Below are positions 25,855-33,893 of a DNA stretch of 34,880 bases, piece after piece. Made by a program: the position numbers and the translations under genes. The notes beneath the pieces were generated by a model. It saw nothing but the letters and a program-made list of their open reading frames with translations, did not search any database and was not told where the DNA came from. Position 1 is the stretch's first letter. Each line of letters starts with the position of its first letter. This DNA comes from CAZCGA01 sp964498075 (GTDB lineage Bacteria > Desulfobacterota > Binatia > HRBIN30), in contig CAZCGA010000061.1 of assembly GCA_964498075.1 (NCBI GenBank), forward strand, positions 1 through 34,880, given 5' to 3'.

Positions 25855-27141
25855 ATGGACGACTACCATGCCGCCTTCGATCCGCGGTTCAGCATCGACC
25901 TGCTGTCCCGCTCCGCGCTTGCCGTGCTGGCGCGCGAGTACCAACTCGCCGCCCATTTGCAGGATCGTGCCGGCATCCCCCAGGTCCTGGCGCGCTATGG
26001 CACCGAGGCCATGCGCGAGATTGCCATCGCCGAATGGATGGGCGCGAGCCCGGTCTACACACAGCGGATGCAGCGTGCGCTGCGCTTCGAAGGCAACGAC
26101 GTCGCCACCATCTTCAAGGGCATGCAGTTCGATGTCGGCGCCCCGCACGGCTTTCTCGATTTCCGCTTCCGTGTGAACGACGACGGCAGCGGCGAGTTCT
26201 GGCTGCCCTATTGCGGGGCGCTCATGGACGTCGAGCCGATGGGTGAGGAGTTCGTGGTGGGCATGTGCCATCACATCGAAGATCCGACGTTCGATGCGAC
26301 CGCTGTCGCCACCAACCCGCGGGCGCGGGTGCGGCCGATCCACCGGCCGCCGCGGGTGCCCGCCGATCGTGAGCCGCATTGCCATTGGCGCGTGCGCGTC
26401 GAGCCCGACGCTGCGCCCGTCGAGGAGATCCCGCTCACCGCACGGGTCCGGGCCTCGCGCCTCGCCCGCCTCGAGATCTTGGGGCGCGCGCGCGATGCGG
26501 ATACCGCCGGCCGGCCGGACTACTCCGGCGCCTTCGATCCGGACCTCGACCTCGACGACTTCGCGCAGCCCGCGCTGGTGCGCATCGCGCAGGAGTTCTG
26601 TCTCCAAGGTCATCTCCTGGTGCGCTCCTTCATGATGGCGATCGCCGAGCGCTGGGGCGATGACGCCGCCGCTCAGATGGCGTCGCAACAGTTCATCGGG
26701 AGCGCCGGCCTCGCCGCGGAGCGCGTGGCGGCGGCGATGCGGCTCGGCGGTGGCGCCGACCTCGAGGTGATCGCGAAACTCCTGCAACTGCACCCGGCTT
26801 TCCACCCGCGCGCCTACGTGGACTTCCACGTCGAGCGCGACGACAACAGCGTCCGCTGCTGGATCGGTGACTGCGACGCCTTCGGCGAGGGCGACCCCTA
26901 CTCGTGGTTCGTCCTCCTGGTTGCCGGCGGCGCCCCGCATCCCGCTCTCGACGCCATCGTCCGCACCGTGAACCCCCGCGCCCGCTGCCGGTCGGTCCAG
27001 ATTGCTGGCGCGCGTGTCGCCTGGTCCGTCGAGATCGATCCGGGTGCCGAGCCGGCGCCGGAGCCCCCCGCGGTCGGCCTCGCCAAACTCAGCAAAGGTG
27101 CGACCTTCCAGTTCACCGCGCGCCGCCCGCGGCGCACGTAA
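25855..27141 (+). CDS. Unknown protein made of two diverged copies of a ~200-residue domain
   Basis: A 428-residue protein I do not recognise with confidence. It contains an internal repeat: DYHAAFDP at residue 3 recurs as DYSGAFDP at 222, and NPRARVRPI at 154 recurs as NPRARCRSV at 373, both exactly 219 residues apart. DFRFRVNDD (about 102) recurs as DFHVERDD (about 323), each followed by an aromatic residue and a short Cys motif (YCGAL, DCDAF). The copies differ in Cys/His content: the first has MCHHIED and HCHW, the second lacks them. The pattern is weakly reminiscent of ATC-hydrolase-like domains, but I would not name a function. ATG 25855 begins the first repeat; the frame is open 60 bases further upstream. 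Confidence 0.7.
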   Translation: MDDYHAAFDPRFSIDLLSRSALAVLAREYQLAAHLQDRAGIPQVLARYGTEAMREIAIAEWMGASPVYTQRMQRALRFEGNDVATIFKGMQFDVGAPHGFLDFRFRVNDDGSGEFWLPYCGALMDVEPMGEEFVVGMCHHIEDPTFDATAVATNPRARVRPIHRPPRVPADREPHCHWRVRVEPDAAPVEEIPLTARVRASRLARLEILGRARDADTAGRPDYSGAFDPDLDLDDFAQPALVRIAQEFCLQGHLLVRSFMMAIAERWGDDAAAQMASQQFIGSAGLAAERVAAAMRLGGGADLEVIAKLLQLHPAFHPRAYVDFHVERDDNSVRCWIGDCDAFGEGDPYSWFVLLVAGGAPHPALDAIVRTVNPRARCRSVQIAGARVAWSVEIDPGAEPAPEPPAVGLAKLSKGATFQFTARRPRRT

Positions 27142-27170
27142 TCTCGCCGGAACGCCGGAGCGACCGCGGC

Positions 27171-27459
27171 ATGCCTTGCCCACAGTGCGCCCACGACAAT
27201 CCGTCAGGGGGACGGTTCTGCCAAGCGTGCGGCACCACCCTCATGCTCCGCTGCGTTCGCTGTGACGCCGAGCTTCCGGCGAACACCCTGGACCGCGATG
27301 TGGCGCTCGCGGTCATCAAGACGGAGGGGCTCGACGAGGCGGGGCGTCGGCGCGTGCACCGTGAGGCGCAGGCCATGGCGCACCTCGGTGATCACCCGCA
27401 CGGTGGAACTGAAAGGTATCGGCGAACCGCAACGCATCCATGGAGTTGCGTGGGAGTAG
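27171..27459 (+). pseudogene. Collapsed zinc-ribbon / protein-kinase / cyclase gene remnant
   Basis: Three pieces of one large gene type lie fused in under 300 bases. First comes an N-terminal zinc ribbon (CPQC...FCQACG...CVRCDAEL). Next is a piece of a Ser/Thr kinase domain (LDRDVALAVIKTEGLDEAG, then RVHREAQAMAHLGDHPH). Then, one frame over, a C-terminal cyclase-type tail (TVELKGIGEPQRIHGVAWE) ends at TAG 27459. These normally lie far apart in multidomain kinase/cyclase/ATPase proteins, so internal deletions have removed most of the gene. In the original frame translation continues past the lesion to the antitoxin region. The next 65 bases hold only the promoter of the antitoxin gene. Confidence 0.75.
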
Positions 27460-27489
27460 CGTGGGAGGATGCGCCCGCCCCGCTGTCAC

Positions 27490-27518
27490 TTGACCAGAAT
27501 GACCAGATCGCTGATACT
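27490..27518 (+). promoter_or_regulatory. Promoter/operator candidate of the first toxin-antitoxin pair
   Basis: TTGACC (27490-27495) and GATACT (27513-27518) are 17 bases apart. TGACCAGA occurs twice (27491-27498 and 27500-27507), a direct repeat that could be the antitoxin's operator. Transcription would start close to ATG 27525, giving a nearly leaderless message. Confidence 0.35.
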
Positions 27519-27524
27519 CCGCCC

Positions 27525-27794
27525 ATGTCGCGACCCTATCCGGTGTACGAGGCAAAGGCGAAACTCAGCCAGCTGCTTCGCCAGGTGAAGCGCGGGCGTA
27601 GCGTGACGATCTCCGAGCGCGGCACCGAGGTGGCGCGAATTGTCCCGGTGCAAGCGCCGCGCGATTTGGGCTCACGGCTGGAACGATTGGAGCGTGAAGG
27701 AGTGGTGCTACCGCCACAAGGAAGTCCCGACGCCGTGCGCCCACTGGTGCGCAAGCCGGGTGCCTTGCGTCGCTTTCTCAACTCGCGCGCATGA
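27525..27794 (+). CDS. Phd/YefM-family antitoxin (VapB-like)
   Basis: An 89-residue antitoxin. The N-terminal half has the Phd/YefM DNA-binding pattern (VYEAKAKLSQLLRQVKRG, TISERGTEVARIVPV). The C-terminal half is the basic, probably disordered toxin-binding tail. ATG 27525 (MSRPYPVYEAK) is the natural start, although the frame is open upstream through the pseudogene. Its stop overlaps the toxin ATG by four bases, the usual coupling in these operons. It should bind and neutralise the PIN toxin and repress its own promoter. Confidence 0.87.
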   Translation: MSRPYPVYEAKAKLSQLLRQVKRGRSVTISERGTEVARIVPVQAPRDLGSRLERLEREGVVLPPQGSPDAVRPLVRKPGALRRFLNSRA

Positions 27795-28183
27795 GCGCGG
27801 CATACGTTGATACGTCGTTCCTGTTGGCCATCGTGTTCGGCGAGCCGCAGGCGTCCGCGCTGCGGCGCCGGTTGCTACGATTTGACCACCGACTGACCGG
27901 GGACTTGCTGCGGGCCGAGGTGCTGTCCGCGGCCAAGCGCGAGGCGGTGGCGTTCGACCCACTGCAGCCCATGCTCGCCGCGCTCTCCTTGGTGCTCCCG
28001 GAGCGCAGCTTGGAGCGCGAGATGCGTGAAGTGCTCGGGCATGGGTATCTGCGCGGAGCGGATGTGTGGCATGTCGCCTGCGCGCTCTTTCTTGCCGGCG
28101 ACGCCCGCCGCGAGCTGGCGTTCTTATCGCGCGACACGGCGCAGCGGGCGATTGCGCGTCGGCTCGGGTTTCCCACGCCATAG
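27791..28183 (+). CDS. PIN-domain toxin (VapC family)
   Basis: A 130-residue PIN-domain ribonuclease. Acidic metal-binding positions are visible: Asp in AYVDTSFLLA near residue 6, Glu in LRAEVLSA near 43, Asp in GADVWHVACAL near 94, and Asp in LSRDTAQ near 115. All four are retained, so it is probably active. Such toxins cleave tRNA or rRNA unless bound by the cognate antitoxin encoded just upstream. It ends 13 bases before the zinc-ribbon cyclase gene. Confidence 0.88.
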   Translation: MSAAYVDTSFLLAIVFGEPQASALRRRLLRFDHRLTGDLLRAEVLSAAKREAVAFDPLQPMLAALSLVLPERSLEREMREVLGHGYLRGADVWHVACALFLAGDARRELAFLSRDTAQRAIARRLGFPTP

Positions 28184-28196
28184 AGGAATATCACCG

Positions 28197-29738
28197 ATGC
28201 GCTGCACCGCATGTGGCCACAGCAATCGCGACAACGCGAAATTCTGCGATACCTGCGGCGCAACCCTGGCGACGAAGTGCGCGCAGTGCGGTATGGAGCT
28301 GCGGGCGAACGCGAAGTTCTGCGATGGCTGCGGCGCGGTCGTGGGGGGATCGGGTGCCGGAGATCAGAGGCCGGTCACCAGCCCCACACCCCCAGCCGCC
28401 AACCCCCAATTCCAGCCGCACGTCCAGTACGTCACCACCGCCGATGGCGTGCGTATCGCCTACGCCACGTTTGGTTCCGGGGGAGGCGTGCCGCTGGTCG
28501 TCTTGCGTTCGTACAGCTTTAGCCACGTGGAGGCCGAATGGCGGCTGCGGGAGACGCGGTTCCCTTTCATCGGCCCGCTGGCGGAAACGCGTTTGGTCGT
28601 CCGCCTCGACTTCCGTGGCGGCGGGCTGTCTGATCGAGATGTGGCGGATCGGTCGGTTGATGCGCGCGTCATCGATCTCGAAGCGATCGTGGACCGCCTC
28701 GGCCTCGAACGGTTCGCGATCTACGCCAGCACCGTCGCCGGGCTCGCGACGTTTGCTTACGCGGTGCGCCATCCCGAGCGCGTCTCCCACCTCGTGCTTG
28801 CGGACACGGGCACCCGTGGTCCGGGCGCATGGGACCCGCCGCGGTGGAAGGCTTTGCGGGCCCTCGCAGAGCTGGACTGGCATCTGTATACCGAGGCAAC
28901 CGCATTGCTCGCCTTTGGATGGACCGACGAAGGTCGAGAGGGGGCCAGGCTCATCCGCGAGTGCATGACCCGTGACGACTTCCTGGCTTCCGTCCGCGCC
29001 GACTGGGAGGTTGATCTGGCGCCGCTGCTGCCGCAGATCGAGGCGCCCGCGTTGGTCTGCTCGAACACGCGGCTCGCCCACTTCATCCGCCCGGACCTGG
29101 CCCGGCAACTGGTCTCCGGCCTGCGGAATGCACGGTTGGTGTCTGTTCGTGACAACAACGAGCTCGTCCGCGCGATTGAGGACTTCCTGGCTGATGCGCC
29201 CGTCCCGGCGGTTGCGCCGCCCATTCCGGCCGCCGCCGCAGGCGCCTTCCGCACCATCCTGTTCACCGATCTCGAAGCCCACACGGCGATGATGCAGCGG
29301 CTCGGCGATGCGCGTGGACGCGACGTGCTGCGCGAGCACGAGCGCCTCACGCGTGAGGCGCTGCGGGCGCACGGCGGGACGGAGATCAAGACGATGGGTG
29401 ACGCCTTCGTGGTCTCGTTCACCTCCGCCACCAAAGCGCTGGAGTGCGCGGCGGCATTGCAACGGGCGTTCGCCCAGCACGCCGAAGCCGGCGGCGAACC
29501 GCTGCGCGTGCGCGTCGGCGTTAACGCCGGCGAACCGATCGCCGAGAACGACGACCTCTTCGGCGCCGCCGTCATCATCGCCTCACGTCTCGCCGACGAA
29601 GCCAACAGCGGGCAGATCGTCGTCGCCGACGTCGTCCGCCAGCTCGTGGCCGGCAAGGACTTCCTCTTCAGCGACCGCGGCGAATCAGCGCTGAAGGGCA
29701 TTCAGGCGCCGATCCGCACCTGGGAGCTGCTATGGTGA
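28197..29738 (+). CDS. Zinc-ribbon / alpha-beta hydrolase-like / class III nucleotidyl cyclase fusion
   Basis: A 513-residue fusion. Two zinc ribbons (CTACG...FCDTCG and CAQCG...FCDGCG, residues 3-50) are followed by an alpha/beta-hydrolase fold (about 78-335) and a class III cyclase domain (about 350-513). The nucleophile elbow of the hydrolase reads YASTVAG (residues 176-182) instead of GxSxG, so this domain is probably a sensor, not an enzyme. In the cyclase, metal Asp358 (LFTDLEAH), substrate Lys398 and metal Asp402 (IKTMGDAF) and the Arg in IIASRL are present. The transition-state Asn position is Ile. GAGGAA lies eight bases before ATG 28197. It starts a row of three such cyclases on the same strand. 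Confidence 0.85.
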   Translation: MRCTACGHSNRDNAKFCDTCGATLATKCAQCGMELRANAKFCDGCGAVVGGSGAGDQRPVTSPTPPAANPQFQPHVQYVTTADGVRIAYATFGSGGGVPLVVLRSYSFSHVEAEWRLRETRFPFIGPLAETRLVVRLDFRGGGLSDRDVADRSVDARVIDLEAIVDRLGLERFAIYASTVAGLATFAYAVRHPERVSHLVLADTGTRGPGAWDPPRWKALRALAELDWHLYTEATALLAFGWTDEGREGARLIRECMTRDDFLASVRADWEVDLAPLLPQIEAPALVCSNTRLAHFIRPDLARQLVSGLRNARLVSVRDNNELVRAIEDFLADAPVPAVAPPIPAAAAGAFRTILFTDLEAHTAMMQRLGDARGRDVLREHERLTREALRAHGGTEIKTMGDAFVVSFTSATKALECAAALQRAFAQHAEAGGEPLRVRVGVNAGEPIAENDDLFGAAVIIASRLADEANSGQIVVADVVRQLVAGKDFLFSDRGESALKGIQAPIRTWELLW

Positions 29739-29754
29739 TTGAGGCAGTGCACCA

Positions 29755-31086
29755 ATGAGCGACGCGATCCCTGAAACCAGATACGCCAAGGCGGGCGACC
29801 TCAGCATCGCCTACCAGGTCGTTGGCAATGGGCCGATCGACCTCGTCGTCGTGCCGGGGATCATCTCGCACGTCGAGTTCTTTCACGAGCTGCCGGGCTA
29901 CTCGCGCTTCATCGAGCAGCTGTCGGGGTTTGCGCGCGTCATTACCTTCGACAAGCGCGGCAACGGTCTCTCGGATCGTATTGCAGGTGCGCCCACCCTC
30001 GAGGAGCGCATGGATGACGTGCGGGCCGTGATGGATGCCGCTGGCAGCCAGCAGGCGGCACTGTTCGGCCTCTCCGAAGGTGGCCCGCTGAGCGTCCTGT
30101 TCGCCGCGACCTATCCCGAGCGGACGCGCGCGATCATCTTCTGTGGCAGCTTCGCGCGCATCAGCCGGACCGATGACTACCCGGTCGGTCTTGATCCGGC
30201 TCAGCTGGCACTCGCGCGCGATGCCATGATCTCAGTGTGGGGCCAAGGATACTCCCTCGCCACCTTCGCCATGTCGCGCGCCGGTGATGACGCGGCGCGC
30301 CAGCTCTGGGCGAAAGCGGAACGGCTCTCGGCGAGCCCCGGCGGCATGCGAGCGCTGCACGCCATGCTCCCCCAGATCGATGTCCGAGCGGTTCTTCCGA
30401 GTGTGCGCGTGCCGTGTCTCGTCCTCCATGGGCGGCATGAGATGCTCCCGGTCGAGCTAGGCCGCTATCTGGCCGAGCACATTGCAGGAGCCCGGCTGGT
30501 GGAAATCGACAACGTCGATCATTACCCGTTCTTCTCTGACTGTACACCGCTGGTCGCCGAGGTCGAGGAATTTCTCACCGGGACGCGCACCGTGCATGCG
30601 TCGGAACGGGTGCTGGCCACCGTGCTGTTCACCGACATCGTCGACTCGACGAAGCGAATGGCCGAGTTGGGAGACCGGCGCTGGCGTGAGATCCTCGACG
30701 CCCATGACGCGAGTGTCCGCCGCCAGCTCGCGCGGCAACGCGGCCGCGAGGTGAACACCACCGGCGACGGTTTTCTCGCGGCCTTCGATGGCCCGGCGCG
30801 CGCTGTCCGCTGCGCCCGCGATATCCTCACCCATGCGCGCAGTCTCGGCATTGATGTCCGCGCCGGGTTGCACACCGGCGAATGCGAGGTCCGCGGCGAC
30901 GACCTCGCCGGCATCGCGGTGCACATCGGGGCGCGTATCGCCAGTCACGCCGACCCGGGCGAAGTGCTGACCTCGAGCACCGTAAAGGATCTCGTCGCCG
31001 GGTCCGACCTGCGCTTCGCCGACCGCGGCATCCACGTGCTCAAAGGGGTTCCCGGTGAGTGGCGGCTGTACGCCGTAGAGGGATAA
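29755..31086 (+). CDS. Alpha/beta hydrolase / class III adenylate-guanylate cyclase fusion
   Basis: A 443-residue fusion without a zinc ribbon. The hydrolase domain (about 5-280) keeps a proper nucleophile elbow, GLSEGG (Ser107), and a C-terminal His in VDHYPFF; the usual acid site after LHGRH is Glu. The cyclase domain (about 285-443) has metal Asp294 in LFTDIVDST and Asp338 in NTTGDGF. The substrate-specifying Lys before TTGDG is Asn334, and the transition-state Asn in GIAVHIGAR is His. This AVHIGAR form is common in the family. It begins 16 bases after the preceding cyclase gene, probably in the same transcript. Of the three tandem copies it is the only one whose hydrolase part could be catalytic. 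Confidence 0.87.
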   Translation: MSDAIPETRYAKAGDLSIAYQVVGNGPIDLVVVPGIISHVEFFHELPGYSRFIEQLSGFARVITFDKRGNGLSDRIAGAPTLEERMDDVRAVMDAAGSQQAALFGLSEGGPLSVLFAATYPERTRAIIFCGSFARISRTDDYPVGLDPAQLALARDAMISVWGQGYSLATFAMSRAGDDAARQLWAKAERLSASPGGMRALHAMLPQIDVRAVLPSVRVPCLVLHGRHEMLPVELGRYLAEHIAGARLVEIDNVDHYPFFSDCTPLVAEVEEFLTGTRTVHASERVLATVLFTDIVDSTKRMAELGDRRWREILDAHDASVRRQLARQRGREVNTTGDGFLAAFDGPARAVRCARDILTHARSLGIDVRAGLHTGECEVRGDDLAGIAVHIGARIASHADPGEVLTSSTVKDLVAGSDLRFADRGIHVLKGVPGEWRLYAVEG

Positions 31087-31172
31087 GTGAAGCACAACGA
31101 GGGTTGCGGCGAGCACATGAAGGGCGTGGGCGATGCGGTCCGCGTGTGCGCGGTACGCCGGCGGGAGTACAG

Positions 31173-32486
31173 ATGAGCGATTGGCAGATCCGCTTCTGCA
31201 TGAGCGCCGACGGCACCCGTATCGCCTACGCCGTCTCGCCGGAAGGAACGCGGCAGCCCGCAGTCATCGAGGTGAGTTACTGGCTCTTTCCCTTCGAGAT
31301 GGGCAAGCAAGTACCAGGCGGCTTGGCCTATCTCCTTGCCGAAGATCGGCGGGTTGTCCGGATCGACCGCCGCGGCGTCGGGCACTCGCAGCGCAACGTC
31401 ACGGATGTCTCGTTCGAGGCGCAGGTAGCCGATGTGGTCGCGGTGGCCGACCACTGTGGCGCGCCGCGATTCGATCTGCAGGGTTTCGGCGACGGCGCAC
31501 TGGTCGCCGCGGCATACGCTGCCCGCAACCCGAGCCGTGTCCGTCGTCTTTGCCTGGCAATAGCCCATCAGTACGGACCGCCAGAGCTGTGGTCGGCGGT
31601 GGCGGCCTTGATCCGCGCCAGTTGGGGACTCGGTCGGCGCACACTCGCCGATCTCGTGATCGGCGAAGTGAAGCTGGACGTGCGTACTCGGTGGGTCGAC
31701 CAGGCCGCTCGGCAGGTGAGCCAGCAGGTCGCTGCGCTGTACGCCGACGAACAGGCGCGGTTGGAATTGCCCGAGGGCCCCGAGCGGATCGCTGCAGAAA
31801 CATTCGTGCTCCAAGTCGGAGGGGACTTCGGGGGCTCGGCGGACATGGCACGAGCGCTGGCAGCGGCGGTGCCGCGCGCTCACCTCGTGACCGCGAAGGG
31901 CTGGCGCAGCGAGGAGGTCGGCGAGAGTGTCCAGCGGTTTTTCAACGCGCCCGACGAATCGGTCGCTGACGCCGTCGTGGCAGCGAGTGGCGTGCAGACG
32001 ATTCTGTTTACCGACATCGAGCGCTCAACCGAGTTGACGCAGCGGCTCGGTGACCGCGCAGCCCAGGAGGTCCTACGTACGCACAACGCCGCGGTGCGCG
32101 CCGCCCTGGCGCAGCACGCTGGGACCGAGATCAAGCACACCGGCGACGGCATCATGGCGGCATTTTCGACGGCATCGGCGGGCGTGGAGTGTGCCATTGC
32201 GATCCAGCGCACGCTGGCCGCCGTGTCGGGCGATGCCGCTCGGCTGCGCGTCCGCGTCGGGCTGAACGCGGGCGAGCCGGTCACCGAAGAGCGCGACCTC
32301 TTCGGCACGGCGGTGCAGCTGGCGCGGCGGGCCTGCGACGCGGCCCAGCCGTCCGAGATCCTGGTGTCCAACGTCGTGCGCGAGCTCTGTGCCGGGAAAA
32401 ACTTTAGCTTCGCCGATCGAGGGATGACCGCGCTCAAAGGCTTCGCCGCTCCGGTGCAGGTGTTCGCCGTGTCGTGGGAGGAGTGA
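31173..32486 (+). CDS. Alpha/beta hydrolase-like / class III cyclase fusion
   Basis: A 437-residue fusion. The hydrolase-like domain (about 8-265) has QGFGDG (Gly106 where the catalytic Ser should be), so it is probably non-catalytic. The cyclase domain (about 275-437) has the metal site LFTDIERST, substrate Lys and metal Asp in EIKHTGDG, and DLFGTAVQLARR, where Gln replaces the transition-state Asn and Arg is kept. ATG 31173 is chosen because GGGAG lies six bases before it; the open frame extends upstream to 31059. It follows the previous cyclase by 86 bases. Its cyclase half is closest in motif content to that of the first copy. Confidence 0.86.
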   Translation: MSDWQIRFCMSADGTRIAYAVSPEGTRQPAVIEVSYWLFPFEMGKQVPGGLAYLLAEDRRVVRIDRRGVGHSQRNVTDVSFEAQVADVVAVADHCGAPRFDLQGFGDGALVAAAYAARNPSRVRRLCLAIAHQYGPPELWSAVAALIRASWGLGRRTLADLVIGEVKLDVRTRWVDQAARQVSQQVAALYADEQARLELPEGPERIAAETFVLQVGGDFGGSADMARALAAAVPRAHLVTAKGWRSEEVGESVQRFFNAPDESVADAVVAASGVQTILFTDIERSTELTQRLGDRAAQEVLRTHNAAVRAALAQHAGTEIKHTGDGIMAAFSTASAGVECAIAIQRTLAAVSGDAARLRVRVGLNAGEPVTEERDLFGTAVQLARRACDAAQPSEILVSNVVRELCAGKNFSFADRGMTALKGFAAPVQVFAVSWEE

Positions 32487-32498
32487 GGTTGGGGCCGA

Positions 32499-32724
32499 AT
32501 GACGCTTTGCACGGCCTGCGGACATGAGAATCTCTCCTACACTCCCAAACGTGAACTGTCCCGCCTGCAGCCACGAAAATCCGGCAACGAATCGGTTCTG
32601 CGGCGGCCGTGAGGCGGCCACGTTCTGTGAGGCTACGCCACGGCACTCACCAGTCCAGGAAGTGGAGGGCACCGGTCATGACCGATCGGAACGACGCGCG
32701 GGCAGACGCGCGTGTGTAAGTTGA
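32499..32724 (+). pseudogene. Broken zinc-ribbon N-terminal fragments
   Basis: Two zinc-ribbon beginnings overlap in different frames. ATG 32499 starts MTLCTACGHENLS and runs to a stop near 32612. From about 32551, another frame reads NCPACSHENPATNRFCGGRE with the second Cys pair damaged (CGGREAATFC instead of CGxCG), and ends at 32724. Both resemble the start of the zinc-ribbon cyclase genes nearby, without any cyclase or ATPase body. They are best read as remnants left by deletion or recombination, though a short expressed zinc-ribbon peptide cannot be excluded. Confidence 0.6.
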
Positions 32725-32755
32725 CCTAGTTTCCTGACCACGTTAAGGTGCGCTC

Positions 32756-32989
32756 ATGAAAACGATGCTCGTCTCCAAGTTCAAAGCGAAGTGCATCGCC
32801 ATTCTCAAAGACGTCCAGCGATCAGGGGAGCCGGTCGTGGTCACGTTGCGCGGTCGACCGATGGCGCGTGTCGTTCCCTTCAGCGACGGCGCTGACGGCA
32901 AGCAGTTGGGACTGCTGAAGGGGAGCATGCGCATCCGCCGCGACCTGCTCCGCAGCGACACCACGCGGGACTGGGAGATGCTGACGTGA
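32756..32989 (+). CDS. Phd/YefM-family antitoxin (second pair)
   Basis: A 77-residue antitoxin with the Phd/YefM pattern (VSKFKAKCIAILKDVQRSG, VVTLRGRPMARVVPF) and a charged C-terminal tail (RIRRDLLRSDTTRDWEML). AAGGTG lies before the ATG, and TTGACC (32721) with a further TGACCA upstream resembles the promoter of the first pair. The last codons overlap the toxin's GTG start by four bases. It is not closely similar to the first antitoxin in sequence, so the two pairs are probably independent arrivals. Confidence 0.87.
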   Translation: MKTMLVSKFKAKCIAILKDVQRSGEPVVVTLRGRPMARVVPFSDGADGKQLGLLKGSMRIRRDLLRSDTTRDWEMLT

Positions 32990-33387
32990 AGCTGTTGCTC
33001 GATACGCACGTCTGGATCTGGTCGCAGGAAGATCCGGATCGCCTCGGACCACACGCGCAGCGCCTCCTCCTCGGCAGCGAGCATGAGAACCATGTCTGTA
33101 CGATTTCCACACTCGAGTTGGCGCGCTTGGTGGCAACGGGCGCCGTCAGCGTATCGATCGCGTTGCGCGAGTGGGTCGAGCGAGCGCTGCACGCCATTCA
33201 CGCGCGCACGGTGTCGGTCTCGCACGAGATCGCACTCGAAGCCTATGCGCTGCCCCAACCGTTCCACAAGGATCCAGCGGACCGCCTATTGGTTGCGGCC
33301 TGCCGCATTCACGGGCTGACATTGCTGACAGCGGACGAACGGATTCTCGGCTACCGCACTGTCCGCAGCAGGGACGCGCGACGCTGA
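32986..33387 (+). CDS. PIN-domain toxin (VapC family, second pair)
   Basis: A 133-residue PIN-domain ribonuclease starting at GTG 32986 (MKLLLDTHVWIW). The metal-binding residues are visible: Asp6 in LLDTHVW, Glu in STLELARL near 44, Asp in KDPADRLLVAAC near 98, and Asp in LLTADERIL near 117. The LLDTHVWIW / PADRLLVA form is that of the widespread VapC group paired with Phd-type antitoxins. All acidic residues are kept, so it is likely active. Confidence 0.9.
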   Translation: MKLLLDTHVWIWSQEDPDRLGPHAQRLLLGSEHENHVCTISTLELARLVATGAVSVSIALREWVERALHAIHARTVSVSHEIALEAYALPQPFHKDPADRLLVAACRIHGLTLLTADERILGYRTVRSRDARR

Positions 33388-33508
33388 CGGCGGCCCTTCG
33401 AGGCTGGACGCGGGGTCGTTCGGGTTCCCCAACAAGGGTGTGGGCCGGTGGATCGTCGTGCAGACAAGCCGATGGATACGCGGCAATGCGGCGTGGGGAG
33501 CTGAGGGA

Positions 33509-33862
33509 ATGAACTGCCGATCGTGTGGTCACGAGAACCCGGCGATCAATCGCTTCTGCGGTCGATGCGGTGCGACGCTTGCCCGCGTCCTGATGAAGAC
33601 CGGCGCTGAACCCGCGACCGCCGAGTCGGAAGAGGCACTGCGCCGCTGCCTCGAGCTGATCGACGCGACCGGCGCGCGCAGCTACGTGCCCTTCGTGCAC
33701 GAGGTGCGTGCCGCGCTGGCGCGGCGGCGCGGCGATGAAGAAGCGTGGCTGCGCGAGCTACGGCAGGCGCACGGGCTGTTCACCGAGATGGGCGCGACGG
33801 GACACGCAGAGCGAATAGGCCATCAGCTCTCGGCTGTCAGCCGTCGGCCAGAGGAACGGTAA
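33509..33862 (+). pseudogene. Zinc-ribbon joined to the C-terminal tail of a cyclase/ATPase protein
   Basis: A 117-residue open frame. Residues 1-25 are a zinc ribbon (MNCRSCGHENPAINRFCGRC). From about residue 37 the sequence reads like the extreme C-terminus of the large cyclase/ATPase proteins, a TPR-like end with EALRRCLELIDATGARSYVP, VHEVRAALARRRGDEEAWLR and LFTEMGATGHAERIG. The cyclase, AAA ATPase and most TPRs that normally lie between are absent, so this is an in-frame internal deletion product. It may still make a small zinc-binding protein; I label it a remnant. Confidence 0.65.
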
Positions 33863-33893
33863 ATTAGCAGCCGGTAGCAATATCGCAGGCGGG

